Assembly (NCBI GenBank): GCA_001799975.1 | Contig: MGUQ01000012.1 | Coordinates: 16,316-31,012 of the forward strand | Direction: 5' to 3' | DNA: 14,697 bases | Origin: Elusimicrobia bacterium RIFCSPLOWO2_01_FULL_54_10 | GTDB taxonomy: Bacteria; Elusimicrobiota; Elusimicrobia; 2-02-FULL-39-32 | The notes under the pieces: model-generated | The model's database searches: none | What the model was told of the DNA's origin: nothing | What the model saw: the letters and a program-made list of their open reading frames with translations, nothing else | In this document: positions 7,794 to 14,697 of the stretch, piece after piece | Layout of the letters: every line of letters starts with the position of its first letter | How positions within the stretch are numbered: position 1 is the stretch's first letter | Translations under genes and position numbers: made by a program

Positions 7794-8756
7794 ATGAAAA
7801 TCCAAGACTTAATTCTGCCCGAAAAAGTTCAGTTCGAAAAAGAAGAGGTCACGCCCATTTACGGCAAGTTTGTGGCGGAGCCCTTCGAGCGCGGCTATGG
7901 CCACACCATCGGCAATTCCCTGCGGAGGATCCTTTTGTCCTCCCTGGAGGGTGCGGCGGTGACCAGCGTTAAAATTCAGGGCGCCCCTCACGAATATTCC
8001 GTGGTGCGCGGCGTCCAAGAGGACGTCATGGAAATCATTCTGAACCTGAAAAAACTCCGGTTCAAGATGTATTCCCAGAGCCCCGAAACCCTGCGGCTCT
8101 CCGTTTCCCGCAAGGGCGAGGCCACGGCCGAAGACTTTGCGGCCAACCAGAACGTGGAAGTGATCAATAAGGACCTGGTGATCGCGCATCTGGATCCGGG
8201 CGGCAAGCTGGAGCTCGAAGTTGAAATTTCCAGAGGCCGCGGCTATTTGCCTTCCGAGCGCAACAGCCGCCCCGGCCGGCCCATCGATTACATCGCAACC
8301 GACGCGCTGTTCTCTCCCGTCACGAAAGTGTATTATGAAGTGGAGAACGCCCGCGTGGGCCAGATCACGGACTACGACAAGCTTATTCTTGAGATCTGGA
8401 CGGACGGCTCCATCGGGCCGCTCGATGCCATGTCCTATTCCGCCAAGGTTCTGAAAGACAGCGTGGCCGTGTTCATCACGGTGGACGAAGACAAGGCGCC
8501 GCCGCCTTTGGCCATGGCGTCCGAATCTTCCGACAAGGACGTGTCCAATGAACTGCTCAACAAGATGGTTTCCGACATTGAACTGTCCGTGCGCGCCACC
8601 AACTGCCTGAAAAACGCCAAAATCAACACTCTGGGAGAGCTGGTGCGCAAGACCGAAGACGAGTTGCTCGGCTACAAAAACTTCGGCAAGAAATCTCTGG
8701 ACGAAATCAAAGACAAACTTAAGGAATTAGGTCTTTCCTTAGGGATGCAAATCTGA
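7794..8756 (+). CDS. rpoA: DNA-directed RNA polymerase subunit alpha
   Basis: Alpha dimerises to nucleate core RNA polymerase assembly, and its C-terminal domain binds UP elements and activators. The 320-residue protein has a complete N-terminal dimerisation domain (about residues 1-230, with PFERGYGHTIGNSLRRILLSSLEGAAVT and the beta-contact segment). A flexible acidic linker follows (about 232-255). The CTD (about 258-320) contains SVRATNCLKNAKINTLGELV and then GYKNFGKKSLDEIKDKL. R267 corresponds to the DNA-contacting Arg265 of E. coli, so UP-element recognition is probably conserved. The start is supported by AAAGGAG at 7778-7784. It lies between rpsD and rplQ as in the standard alpha operon. 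Confidence 0.99.
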   Translation: MKIQDLILPEKVQFEKEEVTPIYGKFVAEPFERGYGHTIGNSLRRILLSSLEGAAVTSVKIQGAPHEYSVVRGVQEDVMEIILNLKKLRFKMYSQSPETLRLSVSRKGEATAEDFAANQNVEVINKDLVIAHLDPGGKLELEVEISRGRGYLPSERNSRPGRPIDYIATDALFSPVTKVYYEVENARVGQITDYDKLILEIWTDGSIGPLDAMSYSAKVLKDSVAVFITVDEDKAPPPLAMASESSDKDVSNELLNKMVSDIELSVRATNCLKNAKINTLGELVRKTEDELLGYKNFGKKSLDEIKDKLKELGLSLGMQI

Positions 8757-8777
8757 CTATAATTAAAGGATAACGTC

Positions 8778-9131
8778 ATGAAGACATTTGCCGGAAGAAA
8801 GTTGGGGCGGCCCACTGCGTCCAGGATGATGATGTTGAGAAACCTGGCCACCAGCCTGCTCCAGCATGAGAAAATCATAACAACTTTGCCCAGGGCCAAA
8901 GAACTTTCCCGCTACGCGGAGAAAATCATTACGGCCGCCAAGGGCGAAGTCCCCGTCACGGCCCGCCGGGAAGTGTCCGGCAAGGTGCTCAACCGGGACG
9001 TTCAAAAGAAATTGTTTGAGGTGCTGGTGCCCAGGTATTCGGCCCGCAGCGGCGGCTACACGCAGATTGTCCGCACGGGATTCCGCACCGGGGACTCCGC
9101 ACCCATGGCTCTGATCCGCCTCATTCCGTAA
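8778..9131 (+). CDS. rplQ: Large subunit ribosomal protein bL17
   Basis: bL17 is a structural protein of the 50S subunit near the peptide exit tunnel. The 117-residue product shows the family pattern: a basic N-terminus with GRKLGRPTASRMMMLRNLATSLLQHEKIITTLPRAKELSRYAEKIIT, a variable middle, and a C-terminal part with YTQIVRTGFRTGDSAPMALIRLI. The length is within the normal 115-130 range. The start is supported by AAAGGA at 8765-8770. It closes the alpha operon as usual, but only 44 nt separate it from mreB, and no hairpin with a U-run is visible in that gap, so transcription may continue into the cell-shape genes. Confidence 0.98.
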   Translation: MKTFAGRKLGRPTASRMMMLRNLATSLLQHEKIITTLPRAKELSRYAEKIITAAKGEVPVTARREVSGKVLNRDVQKKLFEVLVPRYSARSGGYTQIVRTGFRTGDSAPMALIRLIP

Positions 9132-9175
9132 AAGCGGAGCGGGTGGTTTTGCTTCAAGAGGACACATGAACTAAC
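9132..9175 (+). other. rplQ-mreB junction with a two-codon frame
   Basis: The 44-nt gap contains AGAGGA (9157-9162), then a frame ATG-AAC-TAA at 9166-9174, one base before the mreB ATG at 9176. AAGC (9132-9135) and GCTT (9151-9154) could form only a 4-bp stem with no U-run. I see no terminator and no convincing promoter, so read-through from the ribosomal genes is plausible. Confidence 0.4.
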
Positions 9176-10204
9176 ATGTTCAATTATCTTTTCTCACTCT
9201 TCTCCAATGACATGGGGATCGATCTGGGCACCGCCAACACCCTGGTTTATGTGAAAGGCCAGGGTATTGTTTTGCGGGAACCGTCCGTGGTGGCTATCGA
9301 CCGAGACACGCACAGCGTCATCGCCATCGGCGCGGAAGCCAAAAAGATGTTGGGCAAAACTCCCGCAAATATCATTGCGGTTCGGCCCTTGCGCAACGGA
9401 GTGATTGCGGATTTTGAAGTCACCGAACAGATGATCCGTTATTTCATCAAAAAAGTCCATAACCGCCGCAGCCTCCTGCATCCCCGCATCGTGATCGGCA
9501 TCCCTTCCGGCATCACCGAAGTGGAACGCAGAGCCGTCAAAGAGTCTGCGGAGCAGGCCGGGGCGCGCTGGGTGCACCTGATTGAAGAGCCCATGGCCGC
9601 TGCCATCGGCGCCAACCTCCCCATCAATGAACCTTTTGGCAACATGATTGTAGACATCGGCGGCGGTACCACGGAAGTGGCCGTCATCTGCCTGGGCGGC
9701 ATGGTGGTTTCTAAATCCCTCGATGTGGCCGGCGACGACATGGACGAAGCCATCGTTCAGTATTTCCGCAGAAAATATAACCTGCTCATTGGAGACACCA
9801 CGGCCGAAGACGTCAAAATCAAGATCGGTTCTGTTTTCCCGACCTTTGAAGAGCAGTCCATGGAAGTCAAAGGGCGGGACCAAGTCACCGGCCTGCCCAA
9901 AACCATTGCCATCACATCCGAAGAAGTGCGCCAGGCGCTTACGGAGCCCATGAAGCTCATCATCGAAGTGATCAAAGAAACACTTGAAGAAACCCCCGCC
10001 GAACTCTCCGCTGATCTGGTGGACAGGGGCATTGTTTTGGCCGGTGGCGGAGCTTTGTTGCGCGGCATTCCCGATTTAATCGGCCAGGAGACGGAATTGC
10101 CCGTCAACCTGGCCCCGGAACCCCTCACCTGCGTGGCGATGGGGGCCGGAAAATTCCTGGAGGAAATAGACAACATCCGTCTACACTCAAGAAATGGATT
10201 TTAA
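9176..10204 (+). CDS. mreB: Rod shape-determining actin-like protein MreB
   Basis: MreB is the bacterial actin homologue that forms membrane-associated filaments guiding lateral peptidoglycan synthesis. The 342-residue protein begins with an amphipathic hydrophobic stretch [10 protein letters not shown], the likely membrane anchor. The actin-fold nucleotide site follows: phosphate 1 [13 protein letters not shown] (residues 14-26), phosphate 2 [13 protein letters not shown] (159-171), and the adenosine motif [16 protein letters not shown] (about 284-299). Length and content are typical and nothing key is missing. The ribosome-binding candidate AGAGGA (9157-9162) is 13 bases from this ATG, with another ATG (9166) between them that opens a two-codon frame. 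The neighbours mreC, mreD, mrdA and rodA form the standard elongasome cluster; the upstream position of rplQ is unusual. Confidence 0.98.
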   Translation: MFNYLFSLFSNDMGIDLGTANTLVYVKGQGIVLREPSVVAIDRDTHSVIAIGAEAKKMLGKTPANIIAVRPLRNGVIADFEVTEQMIRYFIKKVHNRRSLLHPRIVIGIPSGITEVERRAVKESAEQAGARWVHLIEEPMAAAIGANLPINEPFGNMIVDIGGGTTEVAVICLGGMVVSKSLDVAGDDMDEAIVQYFRRKYNLLIGDTTAEDVKIKIGSVFPTFEEQSMEVKGRDQVTGLPKTIAITSEEVRQALTEPMKLIIEVIKETLEETPAELSADLVDRGIVLAGGGALLRGIPDLIGQETELPVNLAPEPLTCVAMGAGKFLEEIDNIRLHSRNGF

Positions 10205-10274
10205 AACACACCCCTCAATACATAAGACCCATAATCTATCGGTTAACGCTCGATAAGCGGGGTTCTTCATCCAA
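10205..10274 (+). other. mreB-mreC intergenic gap with possible nested RNA stems
   Basis: This is the longest non-coding gap in the window (70 nt). TATCG at 10237-10241 can pair with CGATA at 10251-10255, and ACCCC at 10210-10214 can pair with GGGGT at 10259-10263. The outer stem would enclose the inner one and cover the only G-rich Shine-Dalgarno-like element before mreC. No U-run follows, so it is not a standard terminator. The pairing is visible in the sequence; function is inference, and 5-bp stems can occur by chance. Confidence 0.3.
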
Positions 10275-11126
10275 ATGGATTGGGGAATCTTCCGCCCTAC
10301 GAAGCCGGCCGCCCTGTGTATCGCCCTCTTGGGACTCTCGTTCCTGTTCATGACGTTCCGTCTGACGGGGGCAGTCTCCAATCTTCGAACATTTTTGCTG
10401 TACTGGATTTCTCCGGTGGAGCTCGTCACGGGCGAATCCATGGGCTATGTGAGCGGCTTCGGTGAAAAGCTGGTGAGCATGGTTCAGGCGCACCGCGAGA
10501 ACGCCGAGCTGCGGGAAAAAGTTTTAAAAGCCTCCCTTCTGGAAACCCAATATAACGAATTGGTTCAGGAAAACGCCCGCCTTCGCGGCTTGCTCAATCT
10601 CAATGATTCCGTGCCGTTTACGGCGCAGAGCGCCAGAGTGGTGGGGCGCGATCCCCTCAACTGGACCCATGCTGTTTGGTTGAACCGGGGATTAAATGAT
10701 GGCGTCCGGCGCGACAGCCCGGTGCTCGCCGTGGGTCCCATGGACAGCGGCGCAGGAGAAGGCGTGCGCGGGTTGGTGGGCCGCATTTCGGAATGCAGCG
10801 GCAATGCCAGCAAGGCTCTGCTCATGTCGGACCCGCTTTCGTCAGTGGCTGTGTCCATTCCCCGTATCGGAGAGCTTGGACTGGCCCAGGGCCAGGGGTC
10901 ATATATCACGGTGGAATATCTGGAGCTCACCTCCCAGGCCCAGCCGGGGGATACGGTGGTGACCAGCGGGCAGGGAGGCGTGTTTCCCGCGGGCCTTCCT
11001 GTGGGAACCTTGTCTCATGTGGAAGTGTCTCCTTCTGGTTTCCGGCGGGCGGTGTTAAAACCCTCCGTGTCCTTGGGGGGTGTGCGCGAAGTGCTTATTC
11101 TCAACATGGCGCGGGCGAAGGATTGA
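10275..11126 (+). CDS. mreC: Rod shape-determining protein MreC
   Basis: MreC is a periplasmic scaffold anchored in the inner membrane that links MreB/MreD to PBP2 and activates the RodA-PBP2 synthase. The 283-residue protein has a single N-terminal membrane helix (about residues 11-30, PAALCIALLGLSFLFMTF). A heptad-like coiled coil follows (about 72-108, HRENAELREKVLKASLLETQ and onward). The beta-rich MreC core comes next, with motifs ARVVGRDPLNWTHAVWLNRGLNDGVRRDSPV, GLVGRISE and TSGQGGVFPAGLPVGTLSHV. An in-frame TAA at 10254-10256 excludes an upstream start. The ATG at 10275 has only a weak G-rich element (GCGGGG, 10258-10262 region) about a dozen bases away, which may be paired in RNA structure. 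mreD follows after 4 nt. Confidence 0.95.
   Translation: MDWGIFRPTKPAALCIALLGLSFLFMTFRLTGAVSNLRTFLLYWISPVELVTGESMGYVSGFGEKLVSMVQAHRENAELREKVLKASLLETQYNELVQENARLRGLLNLNDSVPFTAQSARVVGRDPLNWTHAVWLNRGLNDGVRRDSPVLAVGPMDSGAGEGVRGLVGRISECSGNASKALLMSDPLSSVAVSIPRIGELGLAQGQGSYITVEYLELTSQAQPGDTVVTSGQGGVFPAGLPVGTLSHVEVSPSGFRRAVLKPSVSLGGVREVLILNMARAKD
11118..11122 (+). promoter_or_regulatory. Ribosome-binding site for mreD, inside mreC
   Basis: AAGGA lies eight bases before the ATG at 11131 and just upstream of the mreC stop (11124-11126). It decides between the in-frame ATGs at 11080 and 11131 in favour of the latter. Confidence 0.7.
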
Positions 11127-11130
11127 TGGC

Positions 11131-11640
11131 ATGAAATGGCAATGGCATTTCTGGCTGCTCACTGTTCTCGGAGTTTTCATTCTTCACCTCACGGTGGCGG
11201 GCAACATCGCCATCTTTCAGTCCTCGCCCAATTTTTTGCTTCTGGCTACAGTTTTTTTTGCCGTGCGCGGGGGCCCGGTGCGGGGAGAAATTCTTGGTTT
11301 CATTTGGGGCATTCTTTCAGACATATCTTCAACTTCCATTTTTGGATCTCAGGCGTTCATGTATACCTTCATCGGATATATCGTGGGCAAGCTGGAGCGC
11401 ATGGTGGATGAAAACAAATTGTCGGCCCAGATGGTGCTGGTGCTTGTGATGTCTTTCTTAAATCTTGCCGGATTGGCGTTCTTTGAAACGCTCTTCACCG
11501 GCTCGGCGCAGCGGTTCAAGGACTCCTACGGATTCTTGACTCCGTTTTATTCCACTCTTCTCTGCCCCCTGTTTTTTTGGGTGCTTTTCAAATGGTCCGC
11601 GTTGTTTCGGCGGACGGATTTGAAGGTAAAGGCGCTATGA
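11131..11640 (+). CDS. mreD: Rod shape-determining membrane protein MreD
   Basis: MreD is a small inner-membrane protein of the elongation complex that binds MreC. The 169-residue product is almost wholly hydrophobic, with about five predicted membrane segments, starting with WHFWLLTVLGVFILHLTVAG. It carries the family features SPNFLLLATVFFAVRGGPVRGEILGFIWGILSDISS (about residues 30-66), an aromatic and Gly-rich second helix and the SDI turn. An in-frame ATG also occurs at 11080, but it lies inside mreC. AAGGA at 11118-11122 is eight bases before 11131, and the protein begins with the usual short MKW head, so 11131 is preferred. The stop overlaps the mrdA start as ATGA. Confidence 0.93.
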   Translation: MKWQWHFWLLTVLGVFILHLTVAGNIAIFQSSPNFLLLATVFFAVRGGPVRGEILGFIWGILSDISSTSIFGSQAFMYTFIGYIVGKLERMVDENKLSAQMVLVLVMSFLNLAGLAFFETLFTGSAQRFKDSYGFLTPFYSTLLCPLFFWVLFKWSALFRRTDLKVKAL

Positions 11641-13454
11641 AATCCGACATCGACGCCCGTTTGCGCGTCATTCTGGTTTTATTTGTCGGGCTCTTTGGCA
11701 TGCTTGGGGCCAGGCTTTTTTATCTGCAGGTCATCCAGGGCGAAAGATTGCGCACCATCGCAGAGGCCAACCGCACCCAAATCATTTATGAACGCGCGCC
11801 GCGCGGGCTTATTTTGGACAGAAACGGCGCGGTCTTGGCCGACAACCGCCCCACGTTCGTGGTGATATTTACGCCCATTGAGCTCACTCATGAAATTTTA
11901 AATGAAGTCACGATCCGGCTCTCTAAAATTCTCGGACTGGCGGACTCCGAATTAAAACGGCGCCTCCAGCCGGCCATCCGCCATTCGGCCATGGTGCGGC
12001 TGATGGACCGGGCTTCCCGCCACATCGCCTTTGCCCTGGCTGAGCAAAAGCCGAACCTTCCCGGAGTTTCCGTGGTCATTGAAATGCAGAGGCGCTATCC
12101 TCAAAACAGTCTGGCGGCTCATGTGCTGGGATATTTGGGTAAAGACAGCTCCAAAGAAAAAAAAGAGGGGTATCGGCCGGACGCTTTGGTGGGCATCACA
12201 GGCCTTGAAAGAAATTATGACAAGGTGCTGAGAGGCGAGGACGGCGGCATGCGCCTTGAAGTGGATGCGGCAGGACGGTCTTTAAAAGTTTTGGACAGCC
12301 AGGCTCCGTCCGTCGGATATGAAGTCCGCACGACACTGGACATAAATATCCAGAAGGCGGCTGAAGATGCGCTCCGGGAATCCGGCAAGCGCGGCGCTGT
12401 GGTGGCGATAGATCCCAACAGCGGCGACATTCTAGCTATGGCCTCGTCGCCGCCGTACGACCCGAACGCGTTTGTCTATGTCCGTGGGGAAGAAGGCCAT
12501 GAAGATCTTGCCACCAAATCCGTTTTGATCGATCCGATGCTCCCGCTTTACAACCGCACTGTCCAAGGCACCTATCCTCCCGGCTCCATCTTTAAAATCA
12601 TTGATGCCGCCGTTGCGGTGGAAAAAAATCTGGACACTCATGAAACTTCTTTTTGCCCGGGGTATTATGTTCTGGATGCCAAACCTCCGAAAAAGTTCTT
12701 GTGCTGGAAAAAAGAAGGACATGGTGCCATGAATCTTAAGGACGCCCTGATTAATTCCTGTAATGTTTATTTCTACAGGCTGGGCTTAAAGCTCGGTCCC
12801 GACCCGATTGAAACCCTGGCCAGGGAGTTCGGGCTGGGTGCGAAATCCGGAATTGAGCTCCATGGAGAGCAGGCAGGATTGATTCCTGGCAGGGGGATGT
12901 TTAAAACGGACAAAAGGCGCTGGTATGACGGAGACACCCTCAACATGGCCATTGGCCAGGGCACCATCCTTTTCACTCCTTTGCAGGCGGCTCAAATGGC
13001 CAGCGTGGTGGCCAGCCGCGGAAAGCTTTTCCGTCCTCATCTGGTGAAAGAAATCCGTTATCCGACGGGTGAGGTTTTCAGCCGGACCAAAGCGGAGTTG
13101 GTGCGGGGAATCCACCTTTCCAAAGCTACCTGGGATTTTCTGGATGAAGCGCTGGCTGATGTGGTGGAAAAAGGGACCGGTCAAATCAGCAAGATCCCGG
13201 GCATTCGGATAGGCGGCAAAACGGGCACGGCCCAAAATCCTCACGGAGACGACCACGCTTGGTTTGTGGCCTTTGCGCCGGTGGAAAACCCCTCTATCGC
13301 CGTCTCAGTCATGATTGAGCACGGGAAGAAAGGTTCCGTGGCCGCGGCCCCGATCGCCAGGAAGGTCCTTCTGGCCGCTTTGGCTCCTTCTGAAGTGGTG
13401 GCTGACGAAAAAATCGCCGTGCCCATCATTCCCAGGGAATTTAGCGGAGACTGA
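11637..13454 (+). CDS. mrdA: Penicillin-binding protein 2, elongation-specific transpeptidase
   Basis: PBP2 is the class B D,D-transpeptidase that cross-links new glycan made by RodA during cell elongation. The 605-residue protein has a short cytoplasmic head and one membrane helix (about residues 8-28). A pedestal/dimerisation domain follows (RAPRGLILDRNGAVLADNRP, about 50-70), then the transpeptidase domain. Active-site motifs are complete: S317-x-x-K320 (PPGSIFK), S374-C-N376, and K528-T-G (GGKTGTAQNPHGDDHAWF). C340, C356, H362 and C375 are spaced like the zinc ligands described in some PBP2 proteins. An in-frame ATG exists at 11577, but it lies within mreD; the ATG at 11637, overlapping the mreD stop and preceded by AAAGG, fits the family N-terminus. 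rodA follows after 6 nt, the standard partner order. Confidence 0.96.
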   Translation: MKSDIDARLRVILVLFVGLFGMLGARLFYLQVIQGERLRTIAEANRTQIIYERAPRGLILDRNGAVLADNRPTFVVIFTPIELTHEILNEVTIRLSKILGLADSELKRRLQPAIRHSAMVRLMDRASRHIAFALAEQKPNLPGVSVVIEMQRRYPQNSLAAHVLGYLGKDSSKEKKEGYRPDALVGITGLERNYDKVLRGEDGGMRLEVDAAGRSLKVLDSQAPSVGYEVRTTLDINIQKAAEDALRESGKRGAVVAIDPNSGDILAMASSPPYDPNAFVYVRGEEGHEDLATKSVLIDPMLPLYNRTVQGTYPPGSIFKIIDAAVAVEKNLDTHETSFCPGYYVLDAKPPKKFLCWKKEGHGAMNLKDALINSCNVYFYRLGLKLGPDPIETLAREFGLGAKSGIELHGEQAGLIPGRGMFKTDKRRWYDGDTLNMAIGQGTILFTPLQAAQMASVVASRGKLFRPHLVKEIRYPTGEVFSRTKAELVRGIHLSKATWDFLDEALADVVEKGTGQISKIPGIRIGGKTGTAQNPHGDDHAWFVAFAPVENPSIAVSVMIEHGKKGSVAAAPIARKVLLAALAPSEVVADEKIAVPIIPREFSGD

Positions 13455-13460
13455 TTTCAT

Positions 13461-14697
13461 ATGCCTTCCTCCCTCTCCCCGTTAGTTTTCCAGTCCAGAG
13501 CGGACGCTTCCGATTCCGTCTTTCACCGCTTTGTGCGGCATTTCGACTGGATATTGTTTTTCGATGTCGTTGCACTCTGCCTGGTGGGCATGACCATGGT
13601 TTATTCCGCCTGCCTGCGGTTCGGGCATCCGGAACTTTATTTTGGCAAGCAGCTTTTTGCGTTCGCTTTGGGGCTGGGCATTCTTTTTATCCTGGCCACC
13701 GTCAACTATCAGATTTTTGGGCAATATCCCAAAACCCTTTTTGCCTTCTCCCTGTCTCTGCTGGCCCTGGTGTTATTGGCGGGCAAGACGTCCCGCGGCA
13801 CGAAAGCCTGGCTCTCTCTGGGACCGGTTGCTTTTCAGCCCTCGGAAATTTGCAAGCTGTTGGCCATTCTTGTTCTGGCGGTGTGGTGCGCCAACAATGT
13901 GAGGGAAATTCACCGTCTGAAAGGCCTGGTGATCCCATTTTTTATCATTCTGGCGCATGTGGCTCTCATTCTTCTGCAGCCTGATTTTGGGTCCACCCTG
14001 GTTTATTTTCCGGTCCTTTTGGGCATCCTCTATGTGGCCGGAACAAGCTATCTCTATCTGTTCATCATTCTGCTTTACGGACTTGTGGCCGTCACCGTGC
14101 TGGCCACCCATGTGGGCTTTTCGCTTGTGCCGGACTTTCTGCAAGACCACGCTTTTTGGAATTTCATTTATCGAGGCACCAAAATCGGCAAGCCATTCCT
14201 TATTCTTCAGCTGGTGATGGCAACGGGAATGCTTGGGGCCTTTTGGATTGCGCGGGAGCTGCGGCTGAGAATTCCGGGCATTTATTTTCTTGTCATTTTT
14301 CTCGTTGCTTTGGCCGGCTGGTCGTCCAGCTCTCTCTTTCTCAATTCCCTCAAGGAATATCAAAAAAAGCGCCTTACCGTGTTCTTCAGCCCACGTCTGG
14401 ACCCCATGGGGGCGGGGTACCATGTCATTCAGTCTGAAGTGGCCTTGGGGTCTGGCAGAATTTTCGGCAAGGGCCTTTTTTCCGGCACACAGGGGAGGCT
14501 GGGGTTTTTGCCAGAACAGCACACGGACTTTATTTTTTCCGTTTTGGGGGAAGAACTGGGGTTTTTGGCCAGCGGCATGGTGTTGTTACTCTACCTGATC
14601 CTGCTCTGGCGCTGCGTGGCCATTGCGGGAGACGCCCGCGATCTTTTTGGATCGTTGGCGGCCGTGGGCATCGGCTGCATGTTCGCCTTTTACGGAT
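13461..14697 (+). CDS. rodA: Peptidoglycan glycosyltransferase RodA, 3'-truncated by window edge
   Basis: RodA is the SEDS-family membrane glycosyltransferase that polymerises lipid II with PBP2. The ATG at 13461 is preceded by GCGGAGA (13444-13450). The visible 412 residues include an N-terminal extension of about 27 residues, then the multi-helix core. Motifs include RGTKAWLSLGPVAFQPSEICK, LQPDFGSTLV, LKEYQKKRLTVFFSPRLDPMGAGYHVIQSEVALGSG (its DP Asp matches the catalytic Asp of RodA/FtsW) and GFLPEQHTDFIFSVLGEELGF. Between QPDFGS (13977) and LKEYQ (14349) there are about 125 residues against about 50 in E. coli RodA as I recall it, with two extra hydrophobic segments. The final two or so helices lie beyond the window. 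RodA is preferred over FtsW because it follows mrdA and mreBCD. Confidence 0.95.
   Translation, partial: MPSSLSPLVFQSRADASDSVFHRFVRHFDWILFFDVVALCLVGMTMVYSACLRFGHPELYFGKQLFAFALGLGILFILATVNYQIFGQYPKTLFAFSLSLLALVLLAGKTSRGTKAWLSLGPVAFQPSEICKLLAILVLAVWCANNVREIHRLKGLVIPFFIILAHVALILLQPDFGSTLVYFPVLLGILYVAGTSYLYLFIILLYGLVAVTVLATHVGFSLVPDFLQDHAFWNFIYRGTKIGKPFLILQLVMATGMLGAFWIARELRLRIPGIYFLVIFLVALAGWSSSSLFLNSLKEYQKKRLTVFFSPRLDPMGAGYHVIQSEVALGSGRIFGKGLFSGTQGRLGFLPEQHTDFIFSVLGEELGFLASGMVLLLYLILLWRCVAIAGDARDLFGSLAAVGIGCMFAFYG

Noticed and set aside
9130..9160. Terminator after rplQ
   Set aside because: Only a 4-bp AAGC/GCTT stem with a 15-nt loop and no U-run can be formed.
9194..9883. Minus-strand open frame opposite mreB (229 codons)
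   Set aside because: No family resemblance, and MreB is fully conserved on the other strand.
10225..10240. Promoter before mreC (CATAAT at 10230-10235)
   Set aside because: The minus-10-like hexamer has no minus-35 match at 16-18 bases upstream.
11080..11130. Longer MreD beginning at 11080
   Set aside because: It lies in mreC, lacks a ribosome-binding site and adds unusual Cys/Arg residues; AAGGA before 11131 and the family N-terminus favour 11131.
11577..11636. Longer PBP2 beginning at 11577
   Set aside because: It would overlap mreD by 64 nt and add a non-conserved head; the ATGA start at 11637 fits the family and the neighbouring coupling style.
13773..14522. Long minus-strand open frame opposite rodA (249 codons)
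   Set aside because: Low-complexity composition rich in Lys, Gln and Asn, the mirror of Leu/Phe-rich membrane codons; rodA motifs on the plus strand are unambiguous.

Overview
This window is a housekeeping region of a bacterial chromosome. Eighteen protein genes all lie on the + strand and are packed almost end to end: the largest gap is 70 nt and several neighbours overlap. No stretch over 300 bases lacks a gene. I see no tRNA, rRNA, mobile element, CRISPR array or convincing terminator. Both ends cut a gene: ilvB lacks its 5' end and rodA lacks its 3' end. Base composition looks moderately GC-rich and even throughout, with no sign of recent transfer.

Layout. (1) 2-3160: branched-chain amino acid synthesis, ilvB, ilvN and ilvC, joined by short overlaps. 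(2) 3163-9131: the distal part of the spc/alpha ribosomal superoperon, in the order secY, adk, map, infA, rpmJ, rpsM, rpsK, rpsD, rpoA, rplQ. It covers protein export, adenylate balance, N-terminal Met removal, translation initiation, small and large subunit proteins and the RNA polymerase alpha subunit. (3) 9176-14697: the cell-elongation (rod) cluster mreB, mreC, mreD, mrdA (PBP2) and rodA, which encodes the cytoskeleton, scaffold, transpeptidase and glycosyltransferase of lateral-wall synthesis.

Organism. RodA, PBP2 and MreBCD indicate a rod-shaped bacterium with peptidoglycan. The proteins are ordinary bacterial types. Zinc-ligand versions of Adk, bL36 and uS4 are present, and PBP2 carries a likely zinc site. 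I cannot place the phylum from sequence alone. The unusual joins (ilvC to secY, rplQ to mreB) suggest a poorly cultured lineage; an Omnitrophota- or Elusimicrobiota-like bacterium is a low-confidence guess.

How the genes work together. The three modules are individually textbook, but they form one continuous co-directional run without a visible transcription stop, so amino acid supply, ribosome and export synthesis, and wall elongation could be co-transcribed. I found no clearly new biological system. The points most worth a second look are this chaining of modules, an apparent 70-80 residue membrane insertion in RodA, an atypical cofactor loop in IlvC, a probable Zn site in PBP2, and possible RNA structure in the mreB-mreC gap.
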